A model generated the notes under the pieces. That model did no database searches and had not been told where the DNA came from. It saw nothing but the letters and a program-made list of their open reading frames with translations. Position numbers and translations under genes: made by a program. A stretch of DNA of 64,000 bases. Origin: Diplosphaera chodatii (lineage: Eukaryota; Chlorophyta; Trebouxiophyceae; Prasiolales; Stichococcaceae). The stretch spans positions 2,967,873 through 3,031,872 of the forward strand of contig JAALGY010000057.1 in NCBI GenBank assembly GCA_032358165.1, read 5' to 3'. Position 1 is the first letter of the stretch; the number at the start of each line of letters is the position of its first letter. Shown piece by piece: positions 1 through 10,952 of this stretch.

Positions 1-324
1 CAAACTGCCGCACCTGCGGCCAAGCAGGTCAGTTGTGGGCCCAGCATGGTCGCATGCTGTGCCCACAACGGTGCAGCAAGTCAGTCTCATCCATATGACT
101 GGCGCCAGTGCTGGCACCTCAAATCATTGCCTGCATCTGGAACACAGCTGCGCAGACTCTTCATGTGCGGATGTCCCTCCGCCTCATGTCATGTAGTGTC
201 AAGAGTGCGACTGCTGCTCGCAGATCACCGAAACTCGCACCTGAACAAGCACGGTCGCACAGAGATGCACAGACGCTGCAGTGACTCTCTTGTCGCAGGT
301 CCTGGCAGACCCACTGAGGCAAAC
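1..324. other. Upstream region of chromodomain gene, no gene seen
   Basis: No convincing exon is visible before the ATG at 325. An in-frame stop-free stretch leads into that ATG from a possible acceptor near 297, so a 5' UTR exon, or less likely an upstream coding exon outside the window, could exist. Confidence 0.4.
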
Positions 325-3300
325 ATGCCGCTGGGGGCATCGACAGGCAAGCTGAGCAGCGCAGAGCTCAAGCAGCTGGAGGAGAAGGTGACCAAGTGGC
401 AGAAGCTCAAGGTCGGGCGGGAGGTGGTGAAGAAGGTCGGCAAGGAGACGGTGAGCGACAGAAGCTTGCCAGCAAGCACAACTTGCAATCACCGCATGCG
501 TACACCCAAGCCGATGCACACCGTGGCAAACTGACACATTCATGTATGTGGCCCAATTTCCTCGTAGGTGGAAGGCATCGTTTTCAGCGTGGAGAATGAC
601 GAGCTGAAAGGGCCGAAATCCACTCTGACCAGCACATACTTGGTCCTGTGGGACAAGGCTGGACTGAACCGCAAGAAGAAACGCCCGCTGGAGGTGCTGC
701 AGTGCTGCCTTTGGCTGTCTGTGCGATAGCCTGTGACAGCCCTGAGAGCAGGCTGACGATGGCTGCTTCTGCATGCGGGTCAGCATGCGGCAGCATCTTG
801 AGCCCTGCATGCATGCACACGGACAAGCTGCTGGTGCAGGACTGCACTGCTTGTCGCATGCCTACATAATTTTGTGCACACTGTGCTGCCCTGCAGAACC
901 TGCTCCCAGGCGAGAACGGAGTGGAACAGCAGGTCCTGTCGGGCGAGCAGCTGGGCGATGACCAAATTATCACGCTGCGGGCGGCCTTCAGCCACCCAAG
1001 CCTGATGCTGCCCATCAAACTGCTCCAGGAGGTAGGCGTCACATAGCAGTGGGAAGCACTGCAGCTGCATGCATGCAAATGCGAAGGCAAGATTTAGCTG
1101 ACTAGAGTCTCAGGTGCGACGAGTTGCGCTCTGCAGCATGGGTGGCGCTACAAGTCGGTGCCGGCGGCGCAGCAGCGGCTGCTGCTGGAGTGGACGCCCT
1201 GGGACGAGCACGCGGCCCGGTACAAGCGCCACAGGGACCTCGGCAACGAGTTCCTTGCCAAGGTGAGGCAGGGGTTCGGGCACCGGTGACAAAGTCAGCA
1301 TGGGGTCGTGGTGCATTGGAGCTGCCGGTCCTCACGAGCCCGCGCTGCTTGATGCACATGCACCGATTCCATGTAGTGGTACGCGAGGACCGGTGGTTAA
1401 ACCTTCTCCAACGGCAGGCCAACCGTGTCCCGTTCAGTGGCATCATGCGAGGTCATGTGTGCAGCCACTGAACAGGCACCGACAAGCACGTTGTGCCGTG
1501 TCACAGATGGCGGCGGACCCCCAGCAGCAGCTGGATCAGGCCGCGCCGGGCGGGGGCCCGCGCCGGGACGCGCCCAGCGGCAGGAACCGCCCGGCGACGG
1601 TGGCGTCGCCGGCCAAAAAGCGCGCCAAAGTCAAGCAGCATGCAGTCAAGCATAAGCGCGAGGAGCCGCTCACGGACGAGGGCTCCGAGGTCGAGGATGA
1701 AGGAGACGATGCGATGCCGGACGCGGTCTCCGGCAGCTCCGGGGGCTTTGCGGACGCACGGGAGGTGAGGCAATAGTAGGGTGCTGAGCCCGCACCTGAG
1801 CATGCAAGCGCAGCTGTCTGCAACTGCCTCATGTGGGCGGACTGTCTGCTGATGCTTGCGAGCATGACAGGCTGCTCTTGCCGTCGGGATGCACACGCAT
1901 GATCGTGTTGACACCGCACATAACCTTGAGCTTCACTTTCGCACAGCAGCATACTAGGGCTGTTGATGACCACGGGGACTTACAGCAAAATGCAATTCGC
2001 CAGACCGCCAGTCTCAACCAAGTATCACTGGCCTGCACAGGACGCGGTGCCGGCTGAGGAGGATGCGCTGGCCGACTTCACCCCCACTGGGCGGCCGCCG
2101 CCTGAGATCACCCCCCGGCGGCAGCCAGCCGGACAGGAGCCGGCGGCAGCCGTTGGTGAGCCCGCCTCCGGCGGCAAGGCCAATGGCCTGGCCCATGATG
2201 GTGGCGGCGCCGCAGCCGACGGGGCCGCAGCGGCCACCAAGGCTGCCGGTACGCCCCCTGGGGGCAAACGCGGTGCAGCCGGCGGGCGACACAAACGGTC
2301 CGGTGGCACTGCTGCGGCGCAGCTGCCCCTGCCGATGTCTGATGACGAGGAGGTTAGTGTCCCCTCCTGTAATGATGACTTCCCTGCCAATTGCTGACAA
2401 CCACACACAGCATTGAGCCAGAGCGTGATATCTCACACATGGATGCCGTGAAGTGCACAGGCGGGGCCCGAAGCCCTGAACGACATGGTGCCGCTTCCAC
2501 CCGGCTCCGAACCGCCGGCCGTGCCGACCCGCCTCACCCTCAGCGAGGGCGACAAGTGCGCACGCTCAAGCATGCAGCATGACCTTATGAGGAAAACAAG
2601 TTCTTGTGAAGCAAACAAAAGATCAAAGCAGCTGTGTTCTGCGTTGACCATGCCAGCTTTCCTGTTGACAAGCAAGGAGTAGCCATCTTGTTCAGCAGCG
2701 CGCAGGCCGCTGCTCAGCGGAGTCGGCGCCTGCCTGAAGTAGGGCGCCGTCAGTTTCGTGAACCCCCCAGTGAACCCTGATTCGCACTAATCCGCACTGG
2801 CGCTGCAGGCTGGTGCAGGAGTACAAGGACCAGCTGTTCGCATCGGACGAGGAGTTCGAGCCGCAGCACATCGTGGCGCAGCGCCCTGCGGGCGCGCCCC
2901 GGGAGGCGCGTCTCTCATTCGGCTGCGACTGCTTTTCTGGTGCCGCTGACTGTGATGCTGGCTGAAGCAGAGCAGGCGTCCATGACAGCAGCCAGCATGG
3001 CGTCACGCTGACTCTGAAGTGAAGCTGCCTCTGTTTCAGGCGCAGAGCAGTGAACTGATTGCATGTCATGCGCCACAGTGACACCCTGCTGCAACTGAGC
3101 AACCAGACGGCCTGGTGAAAATGCTTCATGCCGCAGTACCTGGTGAAGTGGCGCAACTACGAGCTGGACCCAGGCGACTGGAGCGCGTACAAGGATCTGG
3201 CGGAGACCAAGGCGCTGGACGCCTGGGAGAAGGAGCGCCCCCCGCCGCAGGTGAGGTTTCAGCGTTCAGATCCCCAATGGCGTGGTAAGCCGTGCATTCG

Positions 3301-3806
3301 CACATCAGGTGGGTGAGATGGGAGTGAACGGAACGCGCTATGGTGCCTCGAACACTTCTTGGCACGTTGTTCTTTGGAAACTTAAACGGGAACGTAAGGT
3401 GACGATTCTCGGTGCAGGGCGCCGGTAAGCCGCCGCCACCGCTGCCCAAGTCCGCCGCCAAAGGTAGGCATCTATGTTGTTGCTTTGCGGTGCACGTGCT
3501 TCACAAGGCGGATAGATCACCTGTTGGGCAGCGTGTGAGGGAGGTGCTGCCTGCTGAACCCCACACTGCCCACAGGGTTGTTGGCAGTTTGGCCAGTCGC
3601 TGCACATCTGGCATTGTCGCTTGCCACCTATCCGCTACCTGCCACCCCCCAACGGCAGTCGTAGACTTGGCAGCCGCTGTGCAGACTCCGCCCCATGTGG
3701 AGCCGATGTGTCATCGAGTCAGGAGCCGGATCTGTTGCAGACGGGTCCCTCAAACACCTGGTCTGGTCACATTGCAGGCAGCGCCAAGAGGAAGCGGAAG
3801 CGGTGA
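325..3806 (+). CDS. Chromodomain-containing nuclear protein, multi-exon
   Basis: I can join exons in phase at 325-450, 568-693, 897-1031, 1137-1262, 1507-1764, 2041-2352, 2461-2555, 2809-about 2900, 3137-3250, 3418-3463 and 3778-3806. The start is the ATG at 325, which opens a Lys-rich helix (KQLEEKVTKWQKLKVGREV). Near the C-terminus a chromodomain is split by an intron: EFEPQHIVAQR, then YLVKWRNYELDPGDWSAYKDL with the aromatic-cage-like Y/W positions. The middle is acidic and Gly/Ala/Pro-rich and probably disordered. The protein ends in a basic tail (SAKRKRKR) that looks like a nuclear localisation signal. Chromodomains bind methylated histone tails, so a chromatin reader is likely. The rest matches no family I know. 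The donor of the exon starting at 2809 is unclear; no GT in the right phase is obvious. Confidence 0.72.
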
Positions 3807-4498
3807 ACCCTGATGACCATCAGACGCAGCAGTGGCCACAGCAGCCGCACCTCTGCAGGGGTGGCCTCATATGGACACCTGCAGCGGCACGTGTCCCAAA
3901 ATGATGCAGCAGCGCAGTGGAACAAAAGTTCGTGCAGCTGTTTGCGATATGGCTGCAGGCTGTTTGAGTAGAAGACATGGAAACATGAACAAGCTCGCAG
4001 CTGAGCAGCAACGCTGATCACACATAGAGCAGCCACCACAGCGCCCGGACTGATGCATATGCATGGCGCAGTTCGCAGAAGTTGTGGCATAGGATAGGAG
4101 GGTTTGTCGGTGTTACCGTACATGTTTTACAGCTGTCATGAGAGACCCATAAACGTCCGTGCAGGACTTGATACGGAAAGCTGTCCAACACACCGAGTCA
4201 AATGTACCAAACCTCTCGGTAGACGTATCACATGCTATCAAGCAGTTGCTCACAGCCAGCGCAAATGCAACCTGCGCTGCACACTGGTCAATCCGGGAGG
4301 ACACACGCTCCCCTACAACAACAAACAATGGGGTACTGCTGTGCTACCAAGAATGCTTTCAAAATTTGTGATGCGCACACCTCGTGCAATTGCAGCTTCG
4401 GCATGTAGGGCTATGGACAGCAGCAGATCTCGGGTGCACTACTGCCAGCAGCCTGGTGGATTGCTGCTGTCGCCGCACTGTGCGTGGCTGCATCTCGC
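3807..4498. other. Intergenic region between convergent genes
   Basis: Lies between the 3' ends of the chromodomain gene (+) and the AKR2-like gene (-). Open frames here are scattered and carry no recognisable domain; it presumably holds both 3' UTRs. Confidence 0.5.
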
Positions 4499-6883
4499 TC
4501 AAATGTACTTGTCTGAGTCTGGGACGTCATTTTGGGGCGCCTTGGCTGCCGCTGAGCTGCCCTTGCTGGTGGCGCTGCCGTTTGCTGCGCTGCTGAGGAA
4601 GTCGACCATGTGCGTCTCCCGCTTCAGCTCGGCAATCTGCAGTACATTAAACCGGGATTGTTGCCTCCTCGCCACTTGCAGCTCAGCACAGACGACATAT
4701 TGAATGGCGCTTGCTAAGAGAGTCTGTAGATTCGCAGTGTGGCTGCAAGCAGGTCGAAGCATCAGCATGCTGCTTGCAATACCGTTGGCTGCCTCAGCTG
4801 CGCGCAGACTTCTGCTGAAGATGAGCTGTCGTGAGTGGTCGACAACTCAGGACAGCATTGCACCCACCTGCAGAGGCGTCTGGCCGTCGCTGTTGACGGG
4901 GTCTGTTCTCGCGCCGGCACCCAGCAGCAGCTCTGCGGCTTCCTTTCGCCCGTAGCCTGTGAGTCAGGAGACAGCACGACACCTGAAGTCGAGCCATGGT
5001 GCAAGTAACGTGCTACCTGCCAGGCGCACCCCATCATGGGGCTGGAGCTCTTCGAGCCCCAAACAGCTGGCACTGGATGGTCGTCAGACCTACTGCTGCC
5101 TGTCATATTTGCTCTTGAGCGCAGGGTAGCTTTGCAGCGTGCCTGCTGCATAGTGGAGCGCTGTGTTGCCCTTGCCATCGGTCAGCTCAACGTCTGCCCC
5201 CGCCGTCAGCAGCGCCTGCAGCACAGGGCTGGTCACATGAATAGTCTGCAGGGCCGCCAGCTGCTGGGAGGTCGGCATGTTTTCTATGCCGGCGCTGTGC
5301 TTTTGGTGGCAAAGCCCAGGTTCAGCCCGCTGGAGCTGACTTCATCTCCTTGCAGGGTTGCAAGCATGAGCACAGCGTCACCTTGACGACCCCCAGGCGG
5401 TTGAAGCCCACTGCGACTCCCAGCGGCGTGATGCCGCGGCTGTCCCTGCTGTTGGGGTCACACCCCTCCTGCACACAATTGACGTTCGGTGACGCCATTG
5501 CAGTTCCTGCCCTTGTGCTTCTCATCGAAAGGTTTCCCAGGATGTGAGGTATCCACTGCCAACTGCAGTGCGGAGGACCCACCTCAAGTAGTGAGGCTGT
5601 CGCATCTGCATCGCCCGCTTTCGCTGCGTCATGCAAATTTGTCGGCCGCACCTGCAATCCAGACAAGCCCATTCTGTGTCATTGGCGGGCAGATGAGCTG
5701 CAGCAACTAGAACTACGTACAGACACCTTACATGCAAGCAGCATATTCGGTGCAACCCACCGGCAGGGTTTTGCCGGGGGGCTGGGGAGCCGGCTCGGGC
5801 GCAATGCCCATGTCCGCCATCTTGCGGCTGATCTTCGACATGAGCTCCACGTCGTTCCAGTGCCGCTCCATGCCCGCGGTGCCGGACGCCGCGATGTCGT
5901 CGAACACCTGCTTCAGCTCGGGGTCGCCCCGCAGCAGCTCCATCTTCTTCCTGCATCCGGCACAGCACAGCAGCGCCTTTATATCAGGCATCAGAGCCAC
6001 AGAGGCATCCCTCTCATGTGCGACAGTCCAGTGAGCGTGATGCTCATCGTCTCCACCGCTGCACCCACGCAACCTCGCTTGCTGAAGGCACACACATGAG
6101 GCCATGTGCTGCCAAGATCACTGCAGAGCACTTCAAGCTGCCGCACCTGTACTCGGGATCTGCCAGCTGTTGGCTCGCTGCCTGCGCCATCATCGGGCTG
6201 CCCAGTCGCCGCACCTGCGCATCTCAGACCGCCGTGACCACCACTGGTAAGTTGCTCGCCAGCAGCTGACGGCCCGACACAGGGGCAGTCTTGACGCCAA
6301 TAATCAGCCAATGGTAAAATGTCGAAGTCACCTGCTCCTGCGTCTGCAGCGCGACCTCGGGGTTGGCCTTCAGGTACGCCAGAGCCTGCTGATACATGCC
6401 GGCGTCGATGCCCGGCGGCGGCGCCACCGGGATCTGCATGCAGGACGCGCAAGATCGCCGTGGTCACAAAGGTGTCACATGTGCGCACATATCCACATGT
6501 GTGCTGCATGTGCTGCAGCTGCCTGATCCTATAGCATGCGGCTGTGCTCGGTGTCACACAGACGCGATGCTGCTCCCAAGTGCAAACACCCACATGCTCT
6601 GCTGGAGCAGGTGATCTGACAGACTGGATCACTGGCTAGTTCCTACTGTAGGACGCTGCAGCAGTAATATCCTGAAAGGAGCGAAGCTGGTCACCTTATC
6701 GCCGTTGGGAAGGGTGATTGTCTCGGGACCTGCGTCACTCCTGGCCTCTCTGGGCCTCCTGCTGCTGCCAGTAGCTCTGCTGCCGTTTGCGTTGCCACTG
6801 CTGGTGCCATTCCTCGGCGCAGTGCCTAGACCAGAACCAGCCATGCCATTGGCTGAGGGCGCTGACTTGCTCTTTTTGCCCAT
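4499..6883 (-). CDS. AKR2: AKR2-like ankyrin repeat protein (plastid outer envelope targeting chaperone)
   Basis: Starts MGKKSKSAPS at 6883 with a Gly/Ser/Asn-rich N-terminus. Exons then give a Sti1-like segment (YLKANPEVALQTQEQ, then DPELKQVFDDIAASG and ERHWNDVELMSKISRKMAD), followed by ankyrin repeats: NLHDAAKAGDADATASLLE, EGCDPNSRDSRGITPLGVAV, LLTAGADVELTDGKGNTALH and YGRKEAAELLLGAGARTD. The end is DVPDSDKYI and a stop at 4499. This order (Sti1-like region, DPEL helix, four C-terminal ankyrins) is that of plant AKR2, a cytosolic factor that binds plastid outer envelope proteins and delivers them to the chloroplast. The intron between the third and fourth ankyrin repeats appears to use a GC donor (exon edge at about 5143). 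Family assignment is firm; exact exon 1/2 junctions are inferred. Confidence 0.85.
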
Positions 6884-7406
6884 GCTGCCCTAGCTGCACC
6901 TTGTACAGGCAAGTGGTGCAAGTATCGAACAGAAACCTGGGTAATACGCACGCTGACCGGGCGCCGTTTGATCAGATGTTCTTCTGGGACGTTTGTGAAT
7001 GTTACACTCGGCACCTTGAGTCCAGAAGCTTGACGACAGAGTTGGTGCTCCTGCATGCATCTCCGATCTCATCCAGATTTTGGCACAGCGGGGTGAGCAA
7101 AGCTCAGGCCCCCTGGTGCGGCGGACAAGCAGCGGCAGGTGCCTCGGCAGCCTCTTGAAGAGTTGTAGTGTTTGCAGTGTGCCAGGGTATACACAACATA
7201 CAGAATGCAACTGAAACTGCAGCTATGCGATCGATGTACACCACCACACCCGATGTTGACCGAAATACCTTCCTGGAATACTCAGGGCTCGCAATGAGGC
7301 CTATATATATTTAGACAGCAATGTGCCGTATAAATGCTGTGCAAACCCAGTGGACCAGCAAACCTGAGATGTCACTGACTGCAGAAGTCACACTGCCGCT
7401 GCCTCA
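6884..7406. promoter_or_regulatory. AKR2 upstream region and downstream flank of phosphatase gene
   Basis: No coding exon is recognised. The region should hold the AKR2 promoter (minus strand) and the phosphatase 3' end. An AT-rich TATATATATTT run lies at about 7302-7312, too far from the AKR2 ATG to call a TATA box with confidence. Confidence 0.3.
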
Positions 7407-7615
7407 TCAGTCAGCAAGATACATCGCCTGCATACCGTACGTCCAAATCGCGTTCAGGACGGCGCTGCTGTGCACCTCGCGCCAAAGTCCTGCCGGCTGA
7501 CTGAAGCCCACAGACCAGTCCCCCACGCTTTGATCCTGCTCCGAAATTAAAAACATGCTGCTCCCCGCTGCCGTTTGGCTGCCAGGGCGCGCCTCCAGGC
7601 CCACATGCGGCCCGG

Positions 7616-10600
7616 CTAGGGTTTAGGCTGCGCTGCGTCCGTGGACGCGTCCAGGATGGCGCAGGGCCTGAAGGCCTGCACGCCCAGGTGGTCCGGCTTC
7701 GCGAAGATGAGCTCGCCGGTCGCCTCCGACGCCCTCTGCAGACCCAGCAGCCGCACGTTCGGCTGCGGGCGCCGGGAGCACGGAGCACATCTGAGGGCGT
7801 GAGAGCTGCTCCGTAGCACTGCAGACACCAGGTTTGATGGCGCAGCACCAGTGTGCCACGTGCCGCCAAGCTGTGCAGCAGCCTGGCGGCTGCGGCGGCA
7901 CACCTTGGCATCAGCGTACAGCGAATCGCGGATGCCCTTGGCCTCCATGGTGTCGGCGTAGATTGAGGCGGCCCCCTGCATGCAAGGCCCATGCACTGCT
8001 CGAGGCTTGCCGACCTCTTTCCACCCTCTTCCCACCGACCGATGTAGGACAGGATCACCAGGCAGATGCTATGCACTGCATGGTTGTGGGCGGGACTGTC
8101 ACTGCATCGCAGCATCAGCAGCAGGCCTTGCAAGGGCCCAAAGTGCCGAGCAATGCTGAGAGGGGTCCAAGCGTACATGGGACTCTACGTCGACAATCTC
8201 GAAGAGCTCCCGCTCGCCGCGGGTCGCCTGCATCGCATGCTTCACCACCGCATCGACCACCGCCTGCGGGGACCCTGTAGCGACTGCGTCCTTGGTCGCC
8301 TCCCCCAGCCGTCGCTGCTTGAAGATCGCCACCTGCAGTCCAGCGGCGCACAGCTCCTGCAGGTGGCGACAGGCTGGCACCCCGTGGAAAGCACCACCTC
8401 CGGTGGCCTCTGAATGTCGCAGCATGTCATGCCGGGCTCTTTCACGAAGTTCCGCTGTAAAACAAAGTTTGCCTGGTGTCACTTTGCTCAGGCGGCTCAC
8501 CAGCGGCACTGTACGCCTGATCTCAGCGGGGGTCAGCTGGTCCCAAGTTTCGTGCGGCATGCCAAAGTGCTGCGGCGTGCCGTTTTGCACAGCGTCCAGC
8601 GTGTCCCACACGCCATCCGACCTGCAGGGGTGCGTTCGACTCAATACCAGAGTGCTTTAGCAGCGGATGGCAGGCATACCCTTGCCCTTGCTGGAGGTTG
8701 TCAGCATCACTGGAGGTTGCCAGTGTCACTCTGCTGCCTGCAATTCATGAGCTTGTCGAGCAATGCACAAATATATCTTGCAGCCGCCTACACTGCAACT
8801 GGGTAAGCAGCACACCCACCCGATCAGGAACATGTCCGCGCCACGGCAGGCGACGGCGCCATACTGCAGGTTGGTGTGCCGCCGCAGTCGCCCCTCCTCG
8901 TCTGCCGCACTGTTGCCGATGGCACCTGATAAGTTGCGAGCCCAGTGCGTCTCTGGCATTACACCCAAGACGCTGTATCGAGCTGGGTATCATCACAGTG
9001 AGAGCCAGCATGTTCTGATGGGTCTGGTGCAAGACGACAGCCTGCATTCTCGTCTGCTGTCATGCTCCTCTGAAGCACGAGCTTCGAGTGGGGCTGAGCC
9101 ATGCTGAGCAGGGCTCACCCGGAACGTGTTTGCTGTCCAGGCGCAGCGTGTTGGCTGCAGGCCCAAGCGGCTCGACGAGGTACCTCCACTCCTGGCGCCT
9201 CGAGTCGAACCAGTATGCCTACAGGGTTGGTACTCCTCTTTGCCTCCGAGACACTAGGACCAGGGTTGCCTCACACGTCAGGAGTGGACTGGCATCAGAA
9301 ACAGGAACCGGTTCACACTGAGCAATTGATTGTTTTCACGCAACACTACAGGTATGGATTCTACACATTCAGGTGTAGATGAGAATGGGCTCACCTCAGT
9401 GTCGCCGGTGCAGGCGAAGACAAAGACGTACTGGTCCTCCCGCAGGTGGAAGCAGGTGTGCAGCAGCAGCGCTGTGCTGCCGCGCACATCCAGCTGCGAT
9501 GCATTTGCACAGCATCATCATCAGCCCTTGGACAGGGTCTGCTACCTTGACACCAGCACAAGCGGTGCATTGGTGCACCGCCCTGTACAACGGGTATGCA
9601 TTGTGGCCCCGCGGCATGCTGTGCGAGCACAGCTTGTGATGTGGAGCACGCAGCACGATCACTTATGCATGCATGCATGGACAAGCCTGCCTCACCTGCA
9701 TGATCTTGCTGTGCGCCTGAAGCACGATCCGCTGCAGCAGCGCCGCCGCCTCCCGCGTGTTGGTGACCACCGGCAGCTCCTGCCGCATCCTCCGCAGCGA
9801 CACGGCCAGCGTCATGTGCGCCGCCAGCCAGGCCTGCGTGGCGCACCCATCTCCAATCACCGCCATACGCGAGGCACATGACGACGCAGTGCGGAATCAG
9901 CCGGATCGTCCCATTCCGGCTTCCGCCAGTGGCTGGGCTGTGCATGATACTCGAGCGCAGGAGCCAGGCGACTCAGCAGAAGAGACTGCAGGGCGAGCGA
10001 CCGCTCACTTCGTCGTCGCCGTCGCCGCCCATGCCATCCACGGTCGCGCCGAACATGCAGCGGCCGGCCACCACGTTGAACCAGCCATCTGCATGCGGTG
10101 ATGGCAGGACACCTGATCAGACCGCACTGTCAGCACATGGGCACCACCACGCACTGTAGTCCTCTAGCCTACTGCAGCGCACATGCATGGACTGTCTGCA
10201 ATCTCACCGCCATTGGGGTAGCGCACGCACACTTTGCGCCCCAGGTCTTCCCGCCACATGTCCGGGTACGTCGCCGTCAGCACACCGGCCATGTTGGCGT
10301 AGCCGGCGCCAGAGCGCTCTGCCAGCTCGGCCAGCGGCTGCAGCGGAGGCGGCTGCACGGGCTCCCCTGCGGCAGCAGTGAGACGGTCAAGTGCATCTCT
10401 ACCGGAGGCAGCGGCACTCGTGCGCATTCAATGTATTAGCGCACACTCATGCTTGGTACTGTTATGTGACTCACAAGCGTCTGAACGCACCATGGGCGGT
10501 GACTAATCTATGGATGTAGCCCGGTTCGAGCGGCGACACGATCGCCTGCGCAGCGGGCTCGGTGCTTAAGCGTCCGGGCAGGCCGAATGCAGGCAGGGAT

Positions 10601-10874
10601 TCGGCATGCGCGTCCGTAACCGGGCTGGAGTTTGCAAGCTCGTCGAAGCTCTGCTCGTGGCGCAGCTTGTTCGCCACGTGCCTGAAGAACATGGGTCCAG
10701 CCACCTAGAGTGACCCGCATGCAGCTTTTGTGAAAGTTCGGCGAGCCTCGCCGCCAGGAGCGACTGGCCGCGTGCGGCTGGTCCAAGTGAAGTTGAGGAA
10801 TGACCCAGTGCTCGCACGACATGCTGAAGATCCAGTTCTTTGCGTCTGACAGTGCAGGTCTTCACTGCAGCCAT
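7616..10874 (-). CDS. PP2C-family (PPM) serine/threonine phosphatase, divergent
   Basis: The exons give the PP2C motifs in order. A metal-binding FGATVDGMGGDGDDE lies near 10015-10050. Next comes MAVIGDGCATQAWLAAHMTL with a long helix (9692-9866), then RGSTALLLHTCF...VFVFACTGDTE (about 9400-9490) and a YWFDSRRQEWRYLVEPLG strand (about 9130-9220). RGADMFLIG joins in phase to SDGVWD across an intron (8601-8840). The Asp residues of DGMGG and SDGVWD are the expected metal ligands. The exon sequence after DGVWD is long and poorly conserved, and ends AQPKP-stop at 7616; splicing on to a last exon ending at 7407 is possible. The likely start is the ATG at 10874 (MAAVKTCTVRR); the next good exon begins near 10704. 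Substrate and location are unknown. It resembles the DGMGG/DGVGG class more than the plant DGHGG class. Confidence 0.68.
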
Positions 10875-10952
10875 TGTCGGTAGCGTTACCAAGGCTCAGG
10901 ATGACTCTCTGCATGTTCAAGCGCTGAGCGAGTCCTCGCATGGCCGGCTGAC
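10875..10952. promoter_or_regulatory. Putative bidirectional promoter
   Basis: Only about 78 bases separate the inferred ATG of the phosphatase gene (10874, minus) from the ATG of the REX4 gene (10953, plus). A shared promoter or overlapping 5' UTRs must serve both genes if the phosphatase start is right. Confidence 0.4.
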
